A stretch of DNA of 64,000 bases from Cocos nucifera (taxonomy: Eukaryota; Streptophyta; Magnoliopsida; Arecales; Arecaceae): contig QRFJ01001023.1 in the NCBI GenBank assembly GCA_006176705.1, forward strand, positions 310,001 through 374,000, read 5' to 3'. Positions 10,878 to 23,059 of the stretch are shown piece after piece (position 1 is the stretch's first letter; every line of letters begins with the position of its first letter). The translations under genes were made by a program, and so were the position numbers. The notes beneath the pieces were generated by a model. It did no database searches and was not told the origin of the DNA. It saw only the letters and a list, made by a program, of their open reading frames with translations.

Positions 10878-12214
10878 TGTTGGTGCAGAAAATTATGGAC
10901 ACCAAAATTGGCTAGAGTTGGAGAAGACGAGGCCACCATTAGCACCTGCAAGATAAGTCCTAGACCGATGGTGGTGTAGCTCTGGTAGGATCCTTCGATG
11001 GTCAAGTTAGTTCTCTATCCATAGAAATGGAGTACTTAGAGAGATTTTGAGTAGAGTTTAGAGCTTAGAGAGAAAACATATATGAAGAATCCCTTATATA
11101 GATAGAGCCTATAATAAACTGATGGTAACAGCTATAACCACCTAGTAGTGAGCCATTCGAAGCCACGTGGGGTTTGTTATGGAGGATGGTGTCTGTTGTC
11201 GTGATGTGTCAGTCCGTTGGGACTCGATAGTTGAAGTTTGGAGGAGGTAGTTGTTGGCGGTGAAGAGCTTTGAGTTTCACCAATCCTAGGAGTTTGGGCT
11301 CTTTCAGGGTCGTATGTGCATAAGTGGAATCATGCTGTATGGATAGCTGGATTTGCATAGGCATGGAGGCCTTTCTAGGTGATTGCAGTGAGTTCTACCG
11401 AAAGGGGTTCGAAAGTTCTATGACTAGAGAAATCCTAAAGAAAGTCCGTTGGAGGAATTCAGGAGTAGTTCTACTGGAGAGAGAAGTCCGGCTGAAGGAG
11501 CAGAAATTAGAAAATAATTCTTTTGGAGAAATTCAAAAGAAGATCTACTGGAGGAGCAAATATATGATGATGAGTTCTCTCTCTACTAATATAAGAAGTT
11601 CTAATGGATGGAGGTTGATGGAAAGAAAATCATCTGGTGTCTGAGAGGAGTTCAACTGAAAGGAGGTCGGCTGGAAAATTTTGCCTGAAAGGAGCGAAAG
11701 GGGATCTGCTCGAAGAGAACCTGCTTATTTATTTCTTTGAAGCTTAGCTACTTTCGAGGCTATCTAGAGGCTGATATGAAAGAGACAAGGTCCTTTAGCC
11801 TGTGTTCAAAGTTCTTGATGCAGGAATCCCAAGGTCTGCCACCCTTAGTATATTATAGGAGTTTGTCTGGAGAGGAGTTCTGTTGATTCGGCATTGGTCC
11901 AATATCAAACAACTTAGATGGTTTTTTATTGAAAAAAAATTCAAAGAGCACCAAGGTCGGTCAAACCAAGCCATAATTAGATCTGTTACTCGGCTGCCTA
12001 AGGGCTGTCATCACTATTCAAATTTGTCTAAGCGAAATATATAATGCCCAGTAGGTTTTGGGAATATTCAATGGGGCTAAGAATCTGAACGAAGAAGATC
12101 AACCGATGGATTCAGGTTGGAGGTCTGCAATCTTAACACTCGAGCGTAAACTCTTCACTAGCCTGAGTCTGGCATGGCTACCCTCGTCGGATGGAGTTTT
12201 CTCAAGGCCAAATA
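10878..12214 (-). repeat. Tat-B 5' LTR (about 1337 bp)
   Basis: Read on the minus strand it starts TATTTGGCC (12214) and ends CTGCACCAACA (10878). The end matches the TRGAG-F LTR end CTGCACCAATA, and the preceding ~100 bases (CTACC.GAGC.ACACCACC, CTCGTCTTCTCCAACTCTAG) also match. The middle (11440-11700) holds degenerate copies of the motif that is tandemly repeated in TRGAG-F LTRs. The outer boundary is inferred from this match and is accurate to a few bases. Confidence 0.8.
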
Positions 12215-12239
12215 TCCTATCGGACTTCGGCAAGAAAGG

Positions 12240-13440
12240 GTTCACACCCAACATGCACAAAAGTCATGCACCTAAAAATCCTTAGATGGCTTAGTCCAAT
12301 CTTCCTTCCAGACTATCTCTTCTCTGGAATACCACCATCTAACTTTGTATGAGATGATCGATTCATCAAATAATAGGCTACATCCACTGTATCAATTTAG
12401 AACACCTTTGGAAGCCCTGCCTCCAGCCTCATGCACTGTGCCTTTTTCAAAAGGGTTCTGTTAATCCTTTCAGCCACCTCATTTTGTTGAGAACTTTCTT
12501 TTACCGAGAAGTACTTTTTGATACCACACTCCTCACAAAAGTCTTGGAACTCTTTGCTGGTGTATTCTCTACCATTGTCTGACCGTAGACACTTCAAGTT
12601 CTGATCTGTCTCCTTCTCCACCTCAGCTTTTCATACCTTAAACCTGATGAAGACTTCTGATTTATCCTTTATGAAGTAGATCTATATCTTTCTTGAGAAA
12701 TCATCTATAAAGTTTAAGAAGTATCTCGCTCCATTTCTGCCAGAAATAAAGCCGGCCTCCACATATAGTGTGAACCAGTTTCAGTGGGGCTGTACTGTGG
12801 GCTAAATTGATGGCAAACTGTACTCTTCTCTATTTATCCATCTAGCATGGCTCACATACCTCTATAACACCTCCATCCAAATCTAAAATCAAACCATGTT
12901 TGCTTAGCTCCTTCATCTCACGGTCACCCATGTGGCCTAGGTGGTAGTGCCACAACCGATAAGCCCCCTGCTGATCTTGCGCTGCTGCCGCTGCATCAGA
13001 TTTTTTGGCACCATAAATCCAACCAACTTGTAGAGGTTATTCTTCATCCTCCTACCCCTCATCATCATCATAGCACCTTTGGAGATATTGAGAACTCCAC
13101 TCCTAGCATAACTGCTGAAGCTGCAGCCATTCCGCTCCAGATAGCCTAGTGATACGAGATTTTTCTTTAAATTTGGGATGTGCTTCATATTTATGAGAGT
13201 CTGCACCATCCCATCAAACATCCTCACCCGGATGCTTTCAATACCAGCAACTCTACACAGGTGATCATCTCCAAGTGTCATACTCCCCTCATCAATCTTG
13301 GTGTATGAGACAAACCAAGGCCAGTTTGGGATGTAGTGATGCGAACAAGCTGAATCTAGAGTCCATACATCTATGTATTTTCTATGATCATCTGATACAA
13401 CCAAGAGGTCATCCTTGACCTCACTATCAACCATTATTCT
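12240..13440 (-). pseudogene. pol: Copia-C protease and integrase, truncated
   Basis: The minus strand begins with a protease whose active site is LDSACSHHYIPNW (about 13350), the plant copia form of D-S/T-G. A GAG-pre-integrase box LWHYHLGHMG lies at about 12955 in a shifted frame. The integrase core follows with D in FIDDFSRKI (about 12700), D in SDNGREYTS (about 12580) and E in NEVAERINR (about 12480). After LSHLRIF (about 12300) the homology stops at the Tat-B insertion. Frameshifts flank 12965 and 12800, and stops are scattered. Known role: polyprotein cutting and cDNA integration. Confidence 0.9.
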
Positions 13441-13479
13441 CAGTGCGTCAAATCCACTCTTTTCTCCCTTCGTATTCTT

Positions 13480-14211
13480 TCATTATGGGCAATCATGCCT
13501 TAAGTGTCCAATGTCGTTGCACTTGTAGCATTCGGCTTCCTTCTTATTCTTACTCTTCTGGGACTTTGATCGTTCCCTTGACTTGCTTCTCTTCTTTGAT
13601 CTTCTAGGTCTCTTTTCAATGGTTAAGCCCTCTTGGGGAATATCTTCCTTGGTCAACTTCTCCCGCTGTTCATTGGCTCGCAATACCGAGACCATGTCTT
13701 CATACTCCAGGGTCTCCTTACCATAGAGTAGCCTCATCACCAATGGATCAAAGGATGAGGGAAACGAGCATAACAGAAGCAATGATTTATCTTCTTCCTC
13801 CATCTTCACTCCAATATTTAGCTACTTGTTGCACATCTGGTTGAATTTCTAGATTTGTCCCAAGACATCTCCACCTTCCTGCATCCGAAGGTTGTATAGT
13901 CTCTTCTTCAACATCAACTTGTTGCACATATTCTCACCCATATACATGATTTGAAACTTCGACCATAAGCCTTTCAGGGTTCTCTCCTCTAAAACTAAAT
14001 AAAGTGCCACATCCAACAAGCATCCTCTGATCACAGAGTAGGCCTTCTTTTTCAGAGACATCAACTAGTGATCTGACATCCCTTCAGGCTTCTCTTCCAA
14101 CACTTGATCCAATTCAGCTTGAACCAGAAGATCTTTCACATGAACTTTTCATATGAAAATTTTTTTTTTCCCATCGAACTTCTCGAAATCAACCTTCACA
14201 TTGCTTCCCAT
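13480..14211 (-). pseudogene. gag: Copia-C gag with zinc knuckle, decayed
   Basis: The start at 14211 gives MGSNVKVDFEKFDGKKK, the typical N-terminus of plant copia gag. The UBN2-type central part runs at 14064-13849 (LWSKFQIMYMGENMCNK), then a basic tract rich in R/K/S (about 13640-13540). A complete zinc knuckle CYKCNDIGHLRHDC (C-x2-C-x4-H-x4-C) lies near 13490. The frame is nearly continuous and broken by stops at about 14150, 14065, 13848 and 13820. Gag coats the genomic RNA. Confidence 0.92.
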
Positions 14212-14347
14212 GGCTGAATCTAAGACAAAAAAAAAATGCAACACAGATCCAAGGAATTTGATAAATACCTTGATAGGATCTTGCTGAATTCACAGCATCT
14301 GAAGATCTTCAACTTTCAGGCATCTTCTCCTCCTTCCACACAACCTG

Positions 14348-14360
14348 GCTTTGATACCAC
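14348..14360 (-). other. Copia-C primer-binding site
   Basis: The minus strand reads TGGTATCAAAGCC, one base from the plant copia primer site TGGTATCAGAGC, complementary to the 3' end of initiator-Met tRNA. It lies just inside the 5' LTR and sets the element's direction. Confidence 0.85.
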
Positions 14361-14969
14361 TAGTTATGAATTATTTTTAGATCTATAAAAATTTTTGTAC
14401 CTTCTACCAACTCTGAGAAAGCAAGTTCGAGATGATAGTAAGAAAGATAAAGATCAGATGATAAGAAGATGAGACGGCGATAGAGTGAAAAGAGAGAAAG
14501 CTAGAATTTTAGGAAGAAAAGGGATTCAATTCATTCTTTTTTTCATAATCTACATGTACAAGTATATAAATAGACATCCTAAGTCAACATGACTCAGCCC
14601 TAAAAGATTTTCTCGGCTAACCCATACATGAAAATACTCACCCAAGCTCATGTAAATCCATGTCTTGCATGCTCTCATCCCCTGGACTAAAGACCAAGCC
14701 CAATACATGAATTAGCCATCTTAAGACCTCTTATACCAAGCCTTGAGATCCCTTGGATTAGACCCAATCCAAGACTAAACATAAAATCCATCCAGATCTA
14801 TTTGCCATCATCGAGCTGGCTCAGTCAGAAGCTGAGTAGGCTTGACTGTGTCTCCTCAAATCATATCTTCAATCTGCCTAAGACAATCAGCTCGGATACG
14901 GGCTGAGTCGGCTTGATCTCAGATCAAGCCAGCTCGACTACGTTTCCAAGCTAGCCCAACTATATCCCA
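14361..14969 (-). repeat. Copia-C 5' LTR (about 0.6 kb, boundaries approximate)
   Basis: The stretch lies between the primer site and the first Athila-D gag sequence. It has the TA-rich R/U5-like end near the primer site and many CT-rich and GAGCTGGC motifs. I set the outer end at 14969, where the minus strand begins TGGGATATAG, because it opens with TG. The second LTR is outside the window, so neither boundary can be checked by pairing. Confidence 0.6.
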
Positions 14970-14981
14970 GCCTCTTTATCT

Positions 14982-15231
14982 TTGCTAATATATCTCCGAT
15001 CAATCCTAGTCTTCAGGAGCTACCACCTTGACTCCTTCACGATCTTTCAAGACTTGGGAGCACCATACTTGCCCTTTCATAGTAGCCTACTATCTTTTGA
15101 TCTAGAAATAGAGAGGATAATTAGAAGACTAAATCAAGAAAAAAACATGACAGTCGATGATCCTAAGAACATCAATCTGGGATTAGATATGGCCATAGAG
15201 GGACGACAAGAAGCTATTTGAGTGGCATATC
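14982..15231 (+). pseudogene. gag: Athila-D gag, N-terminal piece
   Basis: The frame carries FDLEIERIIRRL near 15100, matching the FDPEIERT-type start of plant Athila gag proteins. It has a stop at 15219-15221 and is then cut by Copia-E. The matching continuation resumes at 31255 (PSIADVASSIRRPPV), so the two pieces are one gag split by insertion. The exact start codon is not clear. Confidence 0.75.
15227..15231 (+). repeat. Candidate target duplication left of Copia-E
   Basis: ATATC before the 5' LTR pairs with ACATC at 31255-31259 after the 3' LTR, with one mismatch. A 5-bp duplication is normal for copia elements. The mismatch and the uncertain LTR end make this a candidate only. Confidence 0.5.
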
Positions 15232-18114
15232 TATTAAAAAATATATTCTAAAGCCAATAATCTACGTCATAGATTATTAAAATTAGTATATGAATTATCT
15301 AATAATAATAGTTATTGAGCTAGTTCATCACAGAAGTTTCATCTTCCTTAAATAAACTCCTAGATTATGATAAAGTCATTAGAACCATAATCAATCGATA
15401 AAGAAGGATTTATCAAATGGTTCTTAAATTATTTATGACTAAATGATAAGTTATTAATAAGGATGATAACTTATCGAGTGTAGGTTGCTGTATGCCATAT
15501 GCATTAGTTATCCTCATAACCAAATGGTGTGAGATACTGGTATGACATCTAGATGAGATGTAGGAGTACATCTACATTGAACATGACTAATATAGCACTC
15601 TACTATCAAAAGTAGCTAGCTAAGATCAATGGGTATAAGTATTCCTCTGACCTGAGATTACCACGGTGACTTACCAGCAACTCATTATACTTTGGTATCA
15701 AACTATCTGTATTTCTAATATAGGTTCGAAAGATTTTTAGGTATAGTTAAGTATTTATAGAGTTGGTGTGTGAGTCAATATGGGATTGACCACTTCTGAT
15801 TAACTTCAGAAAGAGAATGACTCATTGTGTTTTAATTTAGCAAAATCTAGGTCTGGATAATCCTCGTGAGGAGTCATGAAATTTTTAAAATTTTGAGATA
15901 TAATAGAGATGACTTGTATGTGTATTGATAGCATGCTCAAATTTATCTTGAGCATTATTGGTTAAAGAGATGAATTATACGGTAATCATAGGCCAGGGTT
16001 CTAAGAATATTGCTTTGCATACATTCAACCTATCTGGACATTGGGAACCATTGCTAGATGGTTATTTTGATTGGTACATGAATTGATTTCTATACTATCA
16101 ACTTAGGTTTGAACCTATAGGATCACATACATAAGAGATTGTAATCAGATTTGATAGTTAATTGACGATTGAGAATCGTTCTAAGGTCAAATATTCAATA
16201 TGATTGATGTTTGACCTAATGTAAGTGTTGCAGGAGGATCGATTAGCAATTGAATTATTAATTGACTCAATCTAATTGAAAAATCAAGCTAAGACCAACT
16301 CTAATTGAATCAAATTTAATTAGAATTAGTTTGGACTTAATTAGATTAAGTTTAATTAGTTTATTGGATGAGCGAATTTTAAGAAAAAAATAATTTTTAG
16401 TTGGATTAGGATTTGAGTGCACCTAATTTCTAATTGAGTTAGAATTTAAATTAAATTTAAATATAATTTAAACCTAACTTAATTAATTTGTTAGTTGGAC
16501 TAGGATCATCCATAATTAGGCTTGCACTAATCAAATTTTAATTGGATTAAAAAATAGTTTGACCTAGTCAATACATGAGAATCCTAGTTAGACTAGGATT
16601 CCTTGTTTCCTTATGAAAATAATCTCCATGCCCACTTATTTTTATTTCTAGATTTTTTCTATGATTTCCATGCCTAAAGATTGATTTCCCATGCCCCACT
16701 TTAGATAGTTTTGGAAATTAAATTTTGTATTTGGAATCTTATTTGAATTGGTCAAACTTGGCAAGATGAGAAAGAGTCTCATGAAACCAAATTTCCTTCC
16801 CATTTCTTGCACCAATTTTCTCCACGCTCACCTTATTTTTTGTCATCATTTTTTTTCCTCTTTTGTGCATGGTATCCTAGTCTCCACATAGAAAAAATAG
16901 GTTAAGGGGCATCCAAGAGTTGGATGCCCCGTAACTTCCATGTTTGACTAGGTCATTTGACCTAGTCTTCCCTTATTTTGTGGTGCCTCCTATTAAATAG
17001 GAGGATGGCATCAAATACCTTAGGTTTCTCATAGCAAAAAGAGAGGAAAAAAGGAGGAGGTGTGGTAGGTTATGGGTGCCAACAATCTTGGAGGAGGACC
17101 CTTCATTTGGACAACAAAAGTTTAGGTCCTGATGATGACAGAGGTAAGAGAAGATTGTCTTCTCTCATAGTTTTTTCTCAAGCCTTTTTTATTTTTGACA
17201 ATATATATTTTTTATATGATAAAAATCTTAGAGAGAGAGAGAGAGGAGTAGGGCATGGGCATCTATGCTCCAAGGTGTTGGGGTAGGATGATTATTTTTG
17301 GACATGATCTGATCATGTCCTGATGAGAGAAGTAAAAGAGAAGAAGGTCTTCTCTTAAGATTTTCTTGAGAACCTTTCTTCTCCATATTTTTATATATTT
17401 TTTTTCTATGAGAAAAATTAGAAGGGAAGAGATCTGGATGTGTGAAAATTCTATAAGAGAAGGTCTCCTCTTGTCCATGTATGGAGATCCATTTAGGACA
17501 TCAACGGTTGATGTCCTGAAAAGAAAAGATGTGTCTTCTCTTAGGATCTTTTTTAACTATTTATTTTTTAATTTTTTAGGCTCCAAGAGTTGGATTTCTC
17601 CCTTAATCCTCCTCATATTCTTTATCTCTTGGAGTATCCAAGAGATCAAAAGAATAAATTTTAGATTAACCATCCAAAGGGATCCGTGAGAAGCTAGCAC
17701 TTCAATCGAATCTTCGTTCGATGAATCTTCGATTTTGTTGCAGCCTCGTGTGGACTTTTTGTAGAGGCTGAATGTGTGTGTGGCTCTAAAGACAATAACA
17801 AAAATCATCCATGGAGTTCTCGATCCATGCAAAGATAAAAGATTTGATCTCTTCTCTCACCTAGATGTGATCTAGGATTTAGATCTAGAATTATTCTAGA
17901 TCTGGGATATTGATTTGATCAATACCAAAATATTTATTTTTAAATTTATGCATGCATTATAATATATTATAGATCCTAGATGTAGAATTTAGTAATTAGA
18001 TTACATACATTTATAAATTAAATAATTTAATTTATAACTTTTGCTGCATTATATTTTAAAAAAGTTTTAAAATTCATGCATGAAACCCTGCATATTTTCC
18101 ATTAGTGATATCAG
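15232..18114 (+). repeat. Copia-E 5' LTR (about 2883 bp)
   Basis: It starts TATTAAAAAATATATTC, a decayed form of TGTTAGGAAATGTGTCC in the 3' copy, and ends CATATTTTCCATTA at the primer-site remnant. It aligns along its whole length with the split 3' copy (22885-22942 plus 28462-31254). It holds a 9-bp inverted repeat at 16986-17004, a GA microsatellite at 17231-17245, and several GAGAAGA-rich stretches between 17060 and 17560. Confidence 0.93.
16986..17004 (+). promoter_or_regulatory. Palindrome in the Copia-E LTR, near the expected promoter
   Basis: CCTCCTATTAAATAGGAGG is a perfect 9-bp inverted repeat around one base. The 3' LTR copy at 30139-30157 has one mismatch. The AT-rich centre (TATTAAAT) lies where the related Copia-J LTR has TATAAAGG on its minus strand. 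A TATA-containing hairpin is possible; function is inferred. Confidence 0.4.
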
Positions 18115-20819
18115 GACATCTAGATTCATTTATAACATGATCATATTTATATTAAATTAAATCTAAAAAATAAAACTCTAAAGATCGCACATACTACTAT
18201 AAAATTGTCTTGTTATAAGGTTTAACCCTTATAGTGGAGAGATTATCCTAGTATGTACTGATCTATTCTTGAATTATGAATAAGTTAGATATAATCTAAA
18301 TAATTTTATAATTTATTTTTTTAATTTTAAATTTAAAATTAAATAGATGTTAGATCTATTTTAGATTATTTAGATTAGATCTAAATAATATCAGATTAGA
18401 TATATTAATTATAAGGTTGTCCTACTATAAGATTTATCCTTTATAGTGGAGAGGTTGTCCAAGTATGTGCTAACCTGAATAAATCATAAATATGTTATAT
18501 AAGATCTAAAATAATTTATGATTTACTTTTAAATTTTAAATCTAAATTTAAAAGGTTTATGACCTAATCCATGTGATGTATTTTATATTTAGATCTAGAT
18601 CCTCTTATTGCATATGTTGATATATAATTTTTATTTTGAATCTAGAATATATATGATATATTTATTTTATAGAATTTAAATTGAAAACTTACTTTATGCA
18701 AAATTCTAGATTTAAAATTATAGAAAATGATCAAAATATTAAAATAAATCAGATCTAAAATCATATATTGAATATGATTCAATGTAAACTATTTATAATT
18801 TGAAAATATTTCAAATGATCAAATCAGAAATTAGTTCTAAGATTCCATAAATCCAAATCCATAAGCTTTGAACTTAATTGAGAATTAAGTGACTATTTAA
18901 GATCTAGGTTTGTGATTTAAAGATCCTAAGATAATTTTATAAAACATGGGTTAAAGGATAATGGGTTAGCTTTGATCAAGTCCTTTATTGGGTTAGACCT
19001 AGGGTTAGATTAAATATGGACTAAGTTAAAAAATTGATCAAACCTAATTAATAGTTAATTAGGATTAGATCATTTCTAAAGATCACTTCAATAGTTGTAG
19101 TTGATCAAAGTCCATACATCTAATAAATAGATACTAATCATGGCTCAGTGGTCGAGCCCGAGTCTTTAGGCAGACCAAATCAAAGCTGATAAATCGATTG
19201 GTGTCTAAGATAAGTCTGGCATCCCAGACTGGTGGTTTTTAATTGGCAGCCTACTTATCTGACCATTTTTTATGGTATCTAAGGCAAGCCTTGGCAAACC
19301 CTCTCACCGATCTTACTTATCTGGCCAATGTGGTTAATCGGGTCTTGATTAGGTTGTTCATTGATTCATGCTAACCCATGTCATATAGAAAATTAGTGAG
19401 ACTAATTTTATTCAGTAAAACTGATCTAGGTGCCCATGGACCAATATTAATCCTAGTCCTTATCAAAGAATTGAGAAGTTAGTGGGAGGACTTGACTTGG
19501 TAAAGTCAGTCGGAGCAAATTGGTCCATGTCCTTTCTATCCTTAAATCACTAATAATTCAAATTCTCTAAAATTATTAGGTTCTTAAAATGACAAAATTA
19601 TGGAGATAACTGAGTCATAGCTTTTCATTAAGTTGGATGATAATGGATCCATTAACTCAATAATCATTGGAGGTCCAAAGGTCTGGTGCTTATTGACTAC
19701 TGAAATTATCATTCATAATATGATAACTTGGAAGTATTTCTCTAATGGTGGTTAAGTTGGCCAACCAAAGTTGGACTTAATCATTCATTGGTTAGATGCA
19801 CCAAGTATGGTCATGTTAATGGTTGGACCTAATTGGATCCTTACAGTGAAGGCCAAAGCCTACTGATTAGGTTTTTGGGGCAAAATTAAATTATTAGAAG
19901 TTGTTTGGAGAAATAATTGGTTAATGAACCTACCCATAGATGCACATGGGTTGGCTGACCAAAGTCGGGCTTGTGTGTAGTCTATGTGGATTCTAGTACC
20001 TACTAAAAAATTAAAGTAATTTTCTAAATTGAAGGTAGAGGCCACCAATTCGAATAAAATAGTGAAAGAACTTAAGCCTAAAGTCCAAGTCTCTAAGCTT
20101 AATATAATTCATATACATAGGTCATCATTCTCTTTTCCCAAATTGAGGCTAAACCCTAATTGCTCCCATCATTGTTAGATAGTGATGACTTATGGGATCC
20201 AACTTCAATAATTAGTATCAAAAGTTGAATTTAGTTTAGCAGTAAGAATTGGTTCATCTTAGGGCTTCTAAGCCCAATCAAAATAATTAGTCCAATATTG
20301 ATCCAAATCAGGCATAGTGCTCTACTATTAGAAGTAGAGTCATAGGAAGAAGAATTATCTTGCTTTTCTTGACCATAACAGGCTGAATAAGAGAAAGAAG
20401 AAAGAGTTGCTTATTAAGGATGTTATATGATAACACCTTGAAATTTTTTTATATATAATTCTATTACCTAGGTATGGGATACCGATAGTCCTATGCAATT
20501 TATTGCAAGAATTTTAAGTAAGTGAAATGTTTGAAAATGATGAGAAATACCTGAATGTTAGGGATGGAAATATTATTCCAATCCTAGCTTTAAAAAGTAT
20601 CAAGCTTATTTTCAAAAAGATGTCATTTTGAGTGATTGTCACCATTGTCCATCATTTATGATAAATGTGATCTCTATTGGCCTTTTGGTCAAAGATGATT
20701 ATCATTTATCAATAAAGAAGATTATTGTAATATTATTATAAATAATGTTACAATAATACATGGATAATAAAAAAATAATATTTAATATTTATACAGTCTA
20801 TTAAGTATAATGTACATAT
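18115..20819 (+). other. Copia-E leader and undetected gag region
   Basis: After the LTR comes TGATATCAGGAC (18116), a decayed TGGTATCAGAGC primer site. The next ~2.6 kb shows no gag I can recognise. Part of it (about 19140-19450) resembles the Copia-H leader (42540-42900): TCTAAGATAAGTCTGGC, TTTTTAATTGGCAGC and TTATCTGACCAT have counterparts there in the same order. Repeated TTGATCAAA and TTAATTAG tracts make the rest AT-rich. Gag may be here in a decayed form. Confidence 0.55.
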
Positions 20820-22865
20820 TTAATAAACATCCAAGTTAGATTATGTCATGGATGTCTATCTGTGGCATTATAGGCTTAATCATCTTAACAAAAATAGGAT
20901 AAACAAGTTAGCTTAAGAGAAAAATCTCAACATCAATGATTATGAATCATTGATAGCCTGTCAGTCTTATCTTCTTGAGATGATGACAAAGTCACCTTTT
21001 AATGAAAAAGATGAAGGAGCCGATAAAGTTCTAAGTCTCATACATAATGATGTATGTGGACCTATAAACTTAAGAGCCAAAGGAAGATATTAATATTTCA
21101 TTACAGATGACCTATCTGGGCATGGGTGCATCTAGCTTGAATCATTTGAAATATTCAAATAATTCAATAATAAAATAAAAAAATAAACTAAAAATGATAT
21201 TGGAACTCTTCGATCAGATCGAAGAGACGAATACTTATCTAGTAAGCTTATGACATATCTAGGAGAGAATAGGATTCTCTCTTAGTATATTTCTTTTCGA
21301 AATATAGTGTATCGAAAAGAAAAAAATTAAACTTTGTTAGACATGGTTTAATCCATGATAGGGTTCACTTGTGTGCCTATTTCAGGGTTGTGCTGTTGTG
21401 ACTACTTATTTTACTATAAAAATATATCGAGTAAGTCTGTTGTAAATCTCCATATGGGATATGGATCGGGCATAGACCTAGACTCTCTCACCTTCGGGTT
21501 TGGAGTTGATCGGCTTATGTCAAAATTTTGCATAGATAAACTTGGATCTTGGTCCAATAGATATTTCAGGGTTATTAATTCTACCATGCTGAAGAATATA
21601 AGATGTTCATCAACAGTAGAGCATTCCTTTTGGAAAGAAATTTCTTAGAGAAGGAACTGATGCCTATAAAGTTGAACTTGGAGAAGTTTGACTGGTAGAA
21701 AAGAACCAATATAATCTAGTAAACCTATAGAACCAGATTTGATCAGATCAAATTTGGAGCACATTAAAGTGACACCTTTAAGGAGATCCAATAGTGTATC
21801 CCATTAGCCGGATAAATACTTTAGTATCATGGTTTAGGATGGCAATCCTATTGAGCTCGATTAGAACAATAAGAATCCGATCATCTATAGGGATACAATG
21901 TAGTGGTCTGACTCTGAGAAGTGGCTTGGAGCCATTTAATCCAAATTGAAGTCCATGAAAATCAATAGTGTGTGGACACTAGATGATTCACCTAAAGGGA
22001 TAAAACCCATTGGGTGTGAATGGATTTTCAAAAGGATCAGAATAGTGCAAATAGGAAGGTAAAGATCTGTAAAGCCCATTTGGCTATTATCATAGTTTTG
22101 GAATATATATTTTGAATGTATGTCTTTGTTATGAATAAAAACAAATCCTACATTTATAAGTGGGTAAAATGTTCTATAGTATTATTCCTTGTGTTGTCTG
22201 TGAATGAAGTTCGCTTAATCAGGAATGGCATTCCGGCATTACAAGAAATAAAGGTTTGGCTATCATCTAATTTATCCATATTCAAAATCAGATATGGTAT
22301 ACTCACTAATGGTAGTGAGTAGATACCAGTCTGACTAAGTGAAAATTACTAGAAGATTGTATAGATGATCCTTATGCATTTGGGAAATACTAAGCTCGAG
22401 TGACTCAAATATGGAGATACTGACTTAAAACTTATGGATGTTTCAACTTCAGTCAGAATAAGATGACAACAAGAGAATGTCGGGTCATACCCTAATTGTA
22501 GGAGCATGCTAGAAAGGTTTCACGTAGGATACTGTAGCCTATTCAGTTAGTGATGTAGAGTACATCGTGGCATATGATGCTGCCATATAAGATGTGTAGT
22601 TGCTGAGGTTCATTAGCAGGTTGGAAGTGGCACTCTCTACCGATGGTTCAGTCCTATCATAGCACTGGAGCATAGCTCAAGCTAAAGAACCAAAAAATCA
22701 GCATATTCTACATCGCTATCATCTTTGACTATAGATCAAGGTGACGTCAATCTTTGGAAGATCGATAAAAAAAGAGAACTTGACCGACCCATTTCTAAGG
22801 CCTCAGAACTAAGGAGTTCTATGAATTCAAGTGGAAGATAGGATATTTGATATCATTTTGATTGA
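20820..22865 (+). pseudogene. pol: Copia-E pol, heavily decayed (integrase, RT, RNase H)
   Basis: Short copia phrases occur in the expected order across shifting frames. These are the GAG-pre-integrase LWHY-like box near 20865 (NHLNKNRINKL), VCGPIN near 21055, and the integrase block with DDLSG near 21105 and LRSDR..EYLS near 21210. The RT start follows near 21965 (SVWTLDDSPKGIKPIG), and RNase H pieces near 22550-22850 (DVEYIVAYDA, AKEPKNQHI). The RT palm is not clearly readable, so some sequence may be deleted. No frame stays open for long. This is the most decayed pol in the window with recognisable order. Confidence 0.8.
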
Positions 22866-22937
22866 CTTTAGTCCAAGTGGGAGTTGTTAGGAAATGTGTC
22901 CTAAAGCTAATCATCTAAGTCATAGATGATTGGAATT

Positions 22938-22942
22938 AATAT
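22938..22942 (+). repeat. Target-site duplication of TRGAG-F, left
   Basis: AATAT at 22938-22942 is repeated exactly at 28457-28461. Removing the element and one copy restores the reading of the other Copia-E LTR at this point (AATTAGTATATGAATT). This proves the exact element ends. Confidence 0.9.
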
Positions 22943-23059
22943 TATTGAGGATAAAGCCCGCTCCCGTTGAAGTCCAGCCTGATGCTTAGCCTAATGCAAC
23001 TGATAATCACGGAAGAGCTTCGATCAAAAATTTTTCTCCAACGGTCGGACCCCTGCCGA

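Larger units (their letters stand above)
3510..12214 (-). mobile_element. Tat-B: Ty3/gypsy retrotransposon of the Tat type, 3' end outside the window
   Basis: Reading leftward it shows 5' LTR (12214-10878), gag, protease, RT, two RNase H domains, integrase, a 115-bp tandem array and an antisense coiled-coil ORF. Two successive RNase H domains and an antisense ORF behind pol are known marks of Tat-lineage elements. It sits in the integrase region of Copia-C. Copia-A cut it at 3509/3510, so its 3' LTR is off the left edge. Stops and frameshifts break every gene. Its LTR ends, PBS region and gag are those of TRGAG-F, making it the likely autonomous family form. Confidence 0.92.
12215..14969 (-). 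mobile_element. Copia-C: 5' half of a Ty1/copia element (third family)
   Basis: The minus strand shows a short 5' LTR (14969-14361), an initiator-Met-type primer site, gag, protease and integrase up to about 12240, where Tat-B interrupts it. The rest (integrase end, RT, RNase H, 3' LTR) must lie left of the window. The family differs from the long-LTR copia families here: the LTR is only ~0.6 kb and the protease motif is DSACSHHY. It is inserted in or just upstream of the start of the Athila-D gag. Confidence 0.88.

Noticed and set aside
17366..17689. A 107-residue open frame in the Copia-E 5' LTR with a relative at 30546-30815 in the 3' LTR
   Set aside because: The two agree because LTRs are copies of each other; the frames differ in length, have no known domain, and do not recur as open frames in Copia-J.
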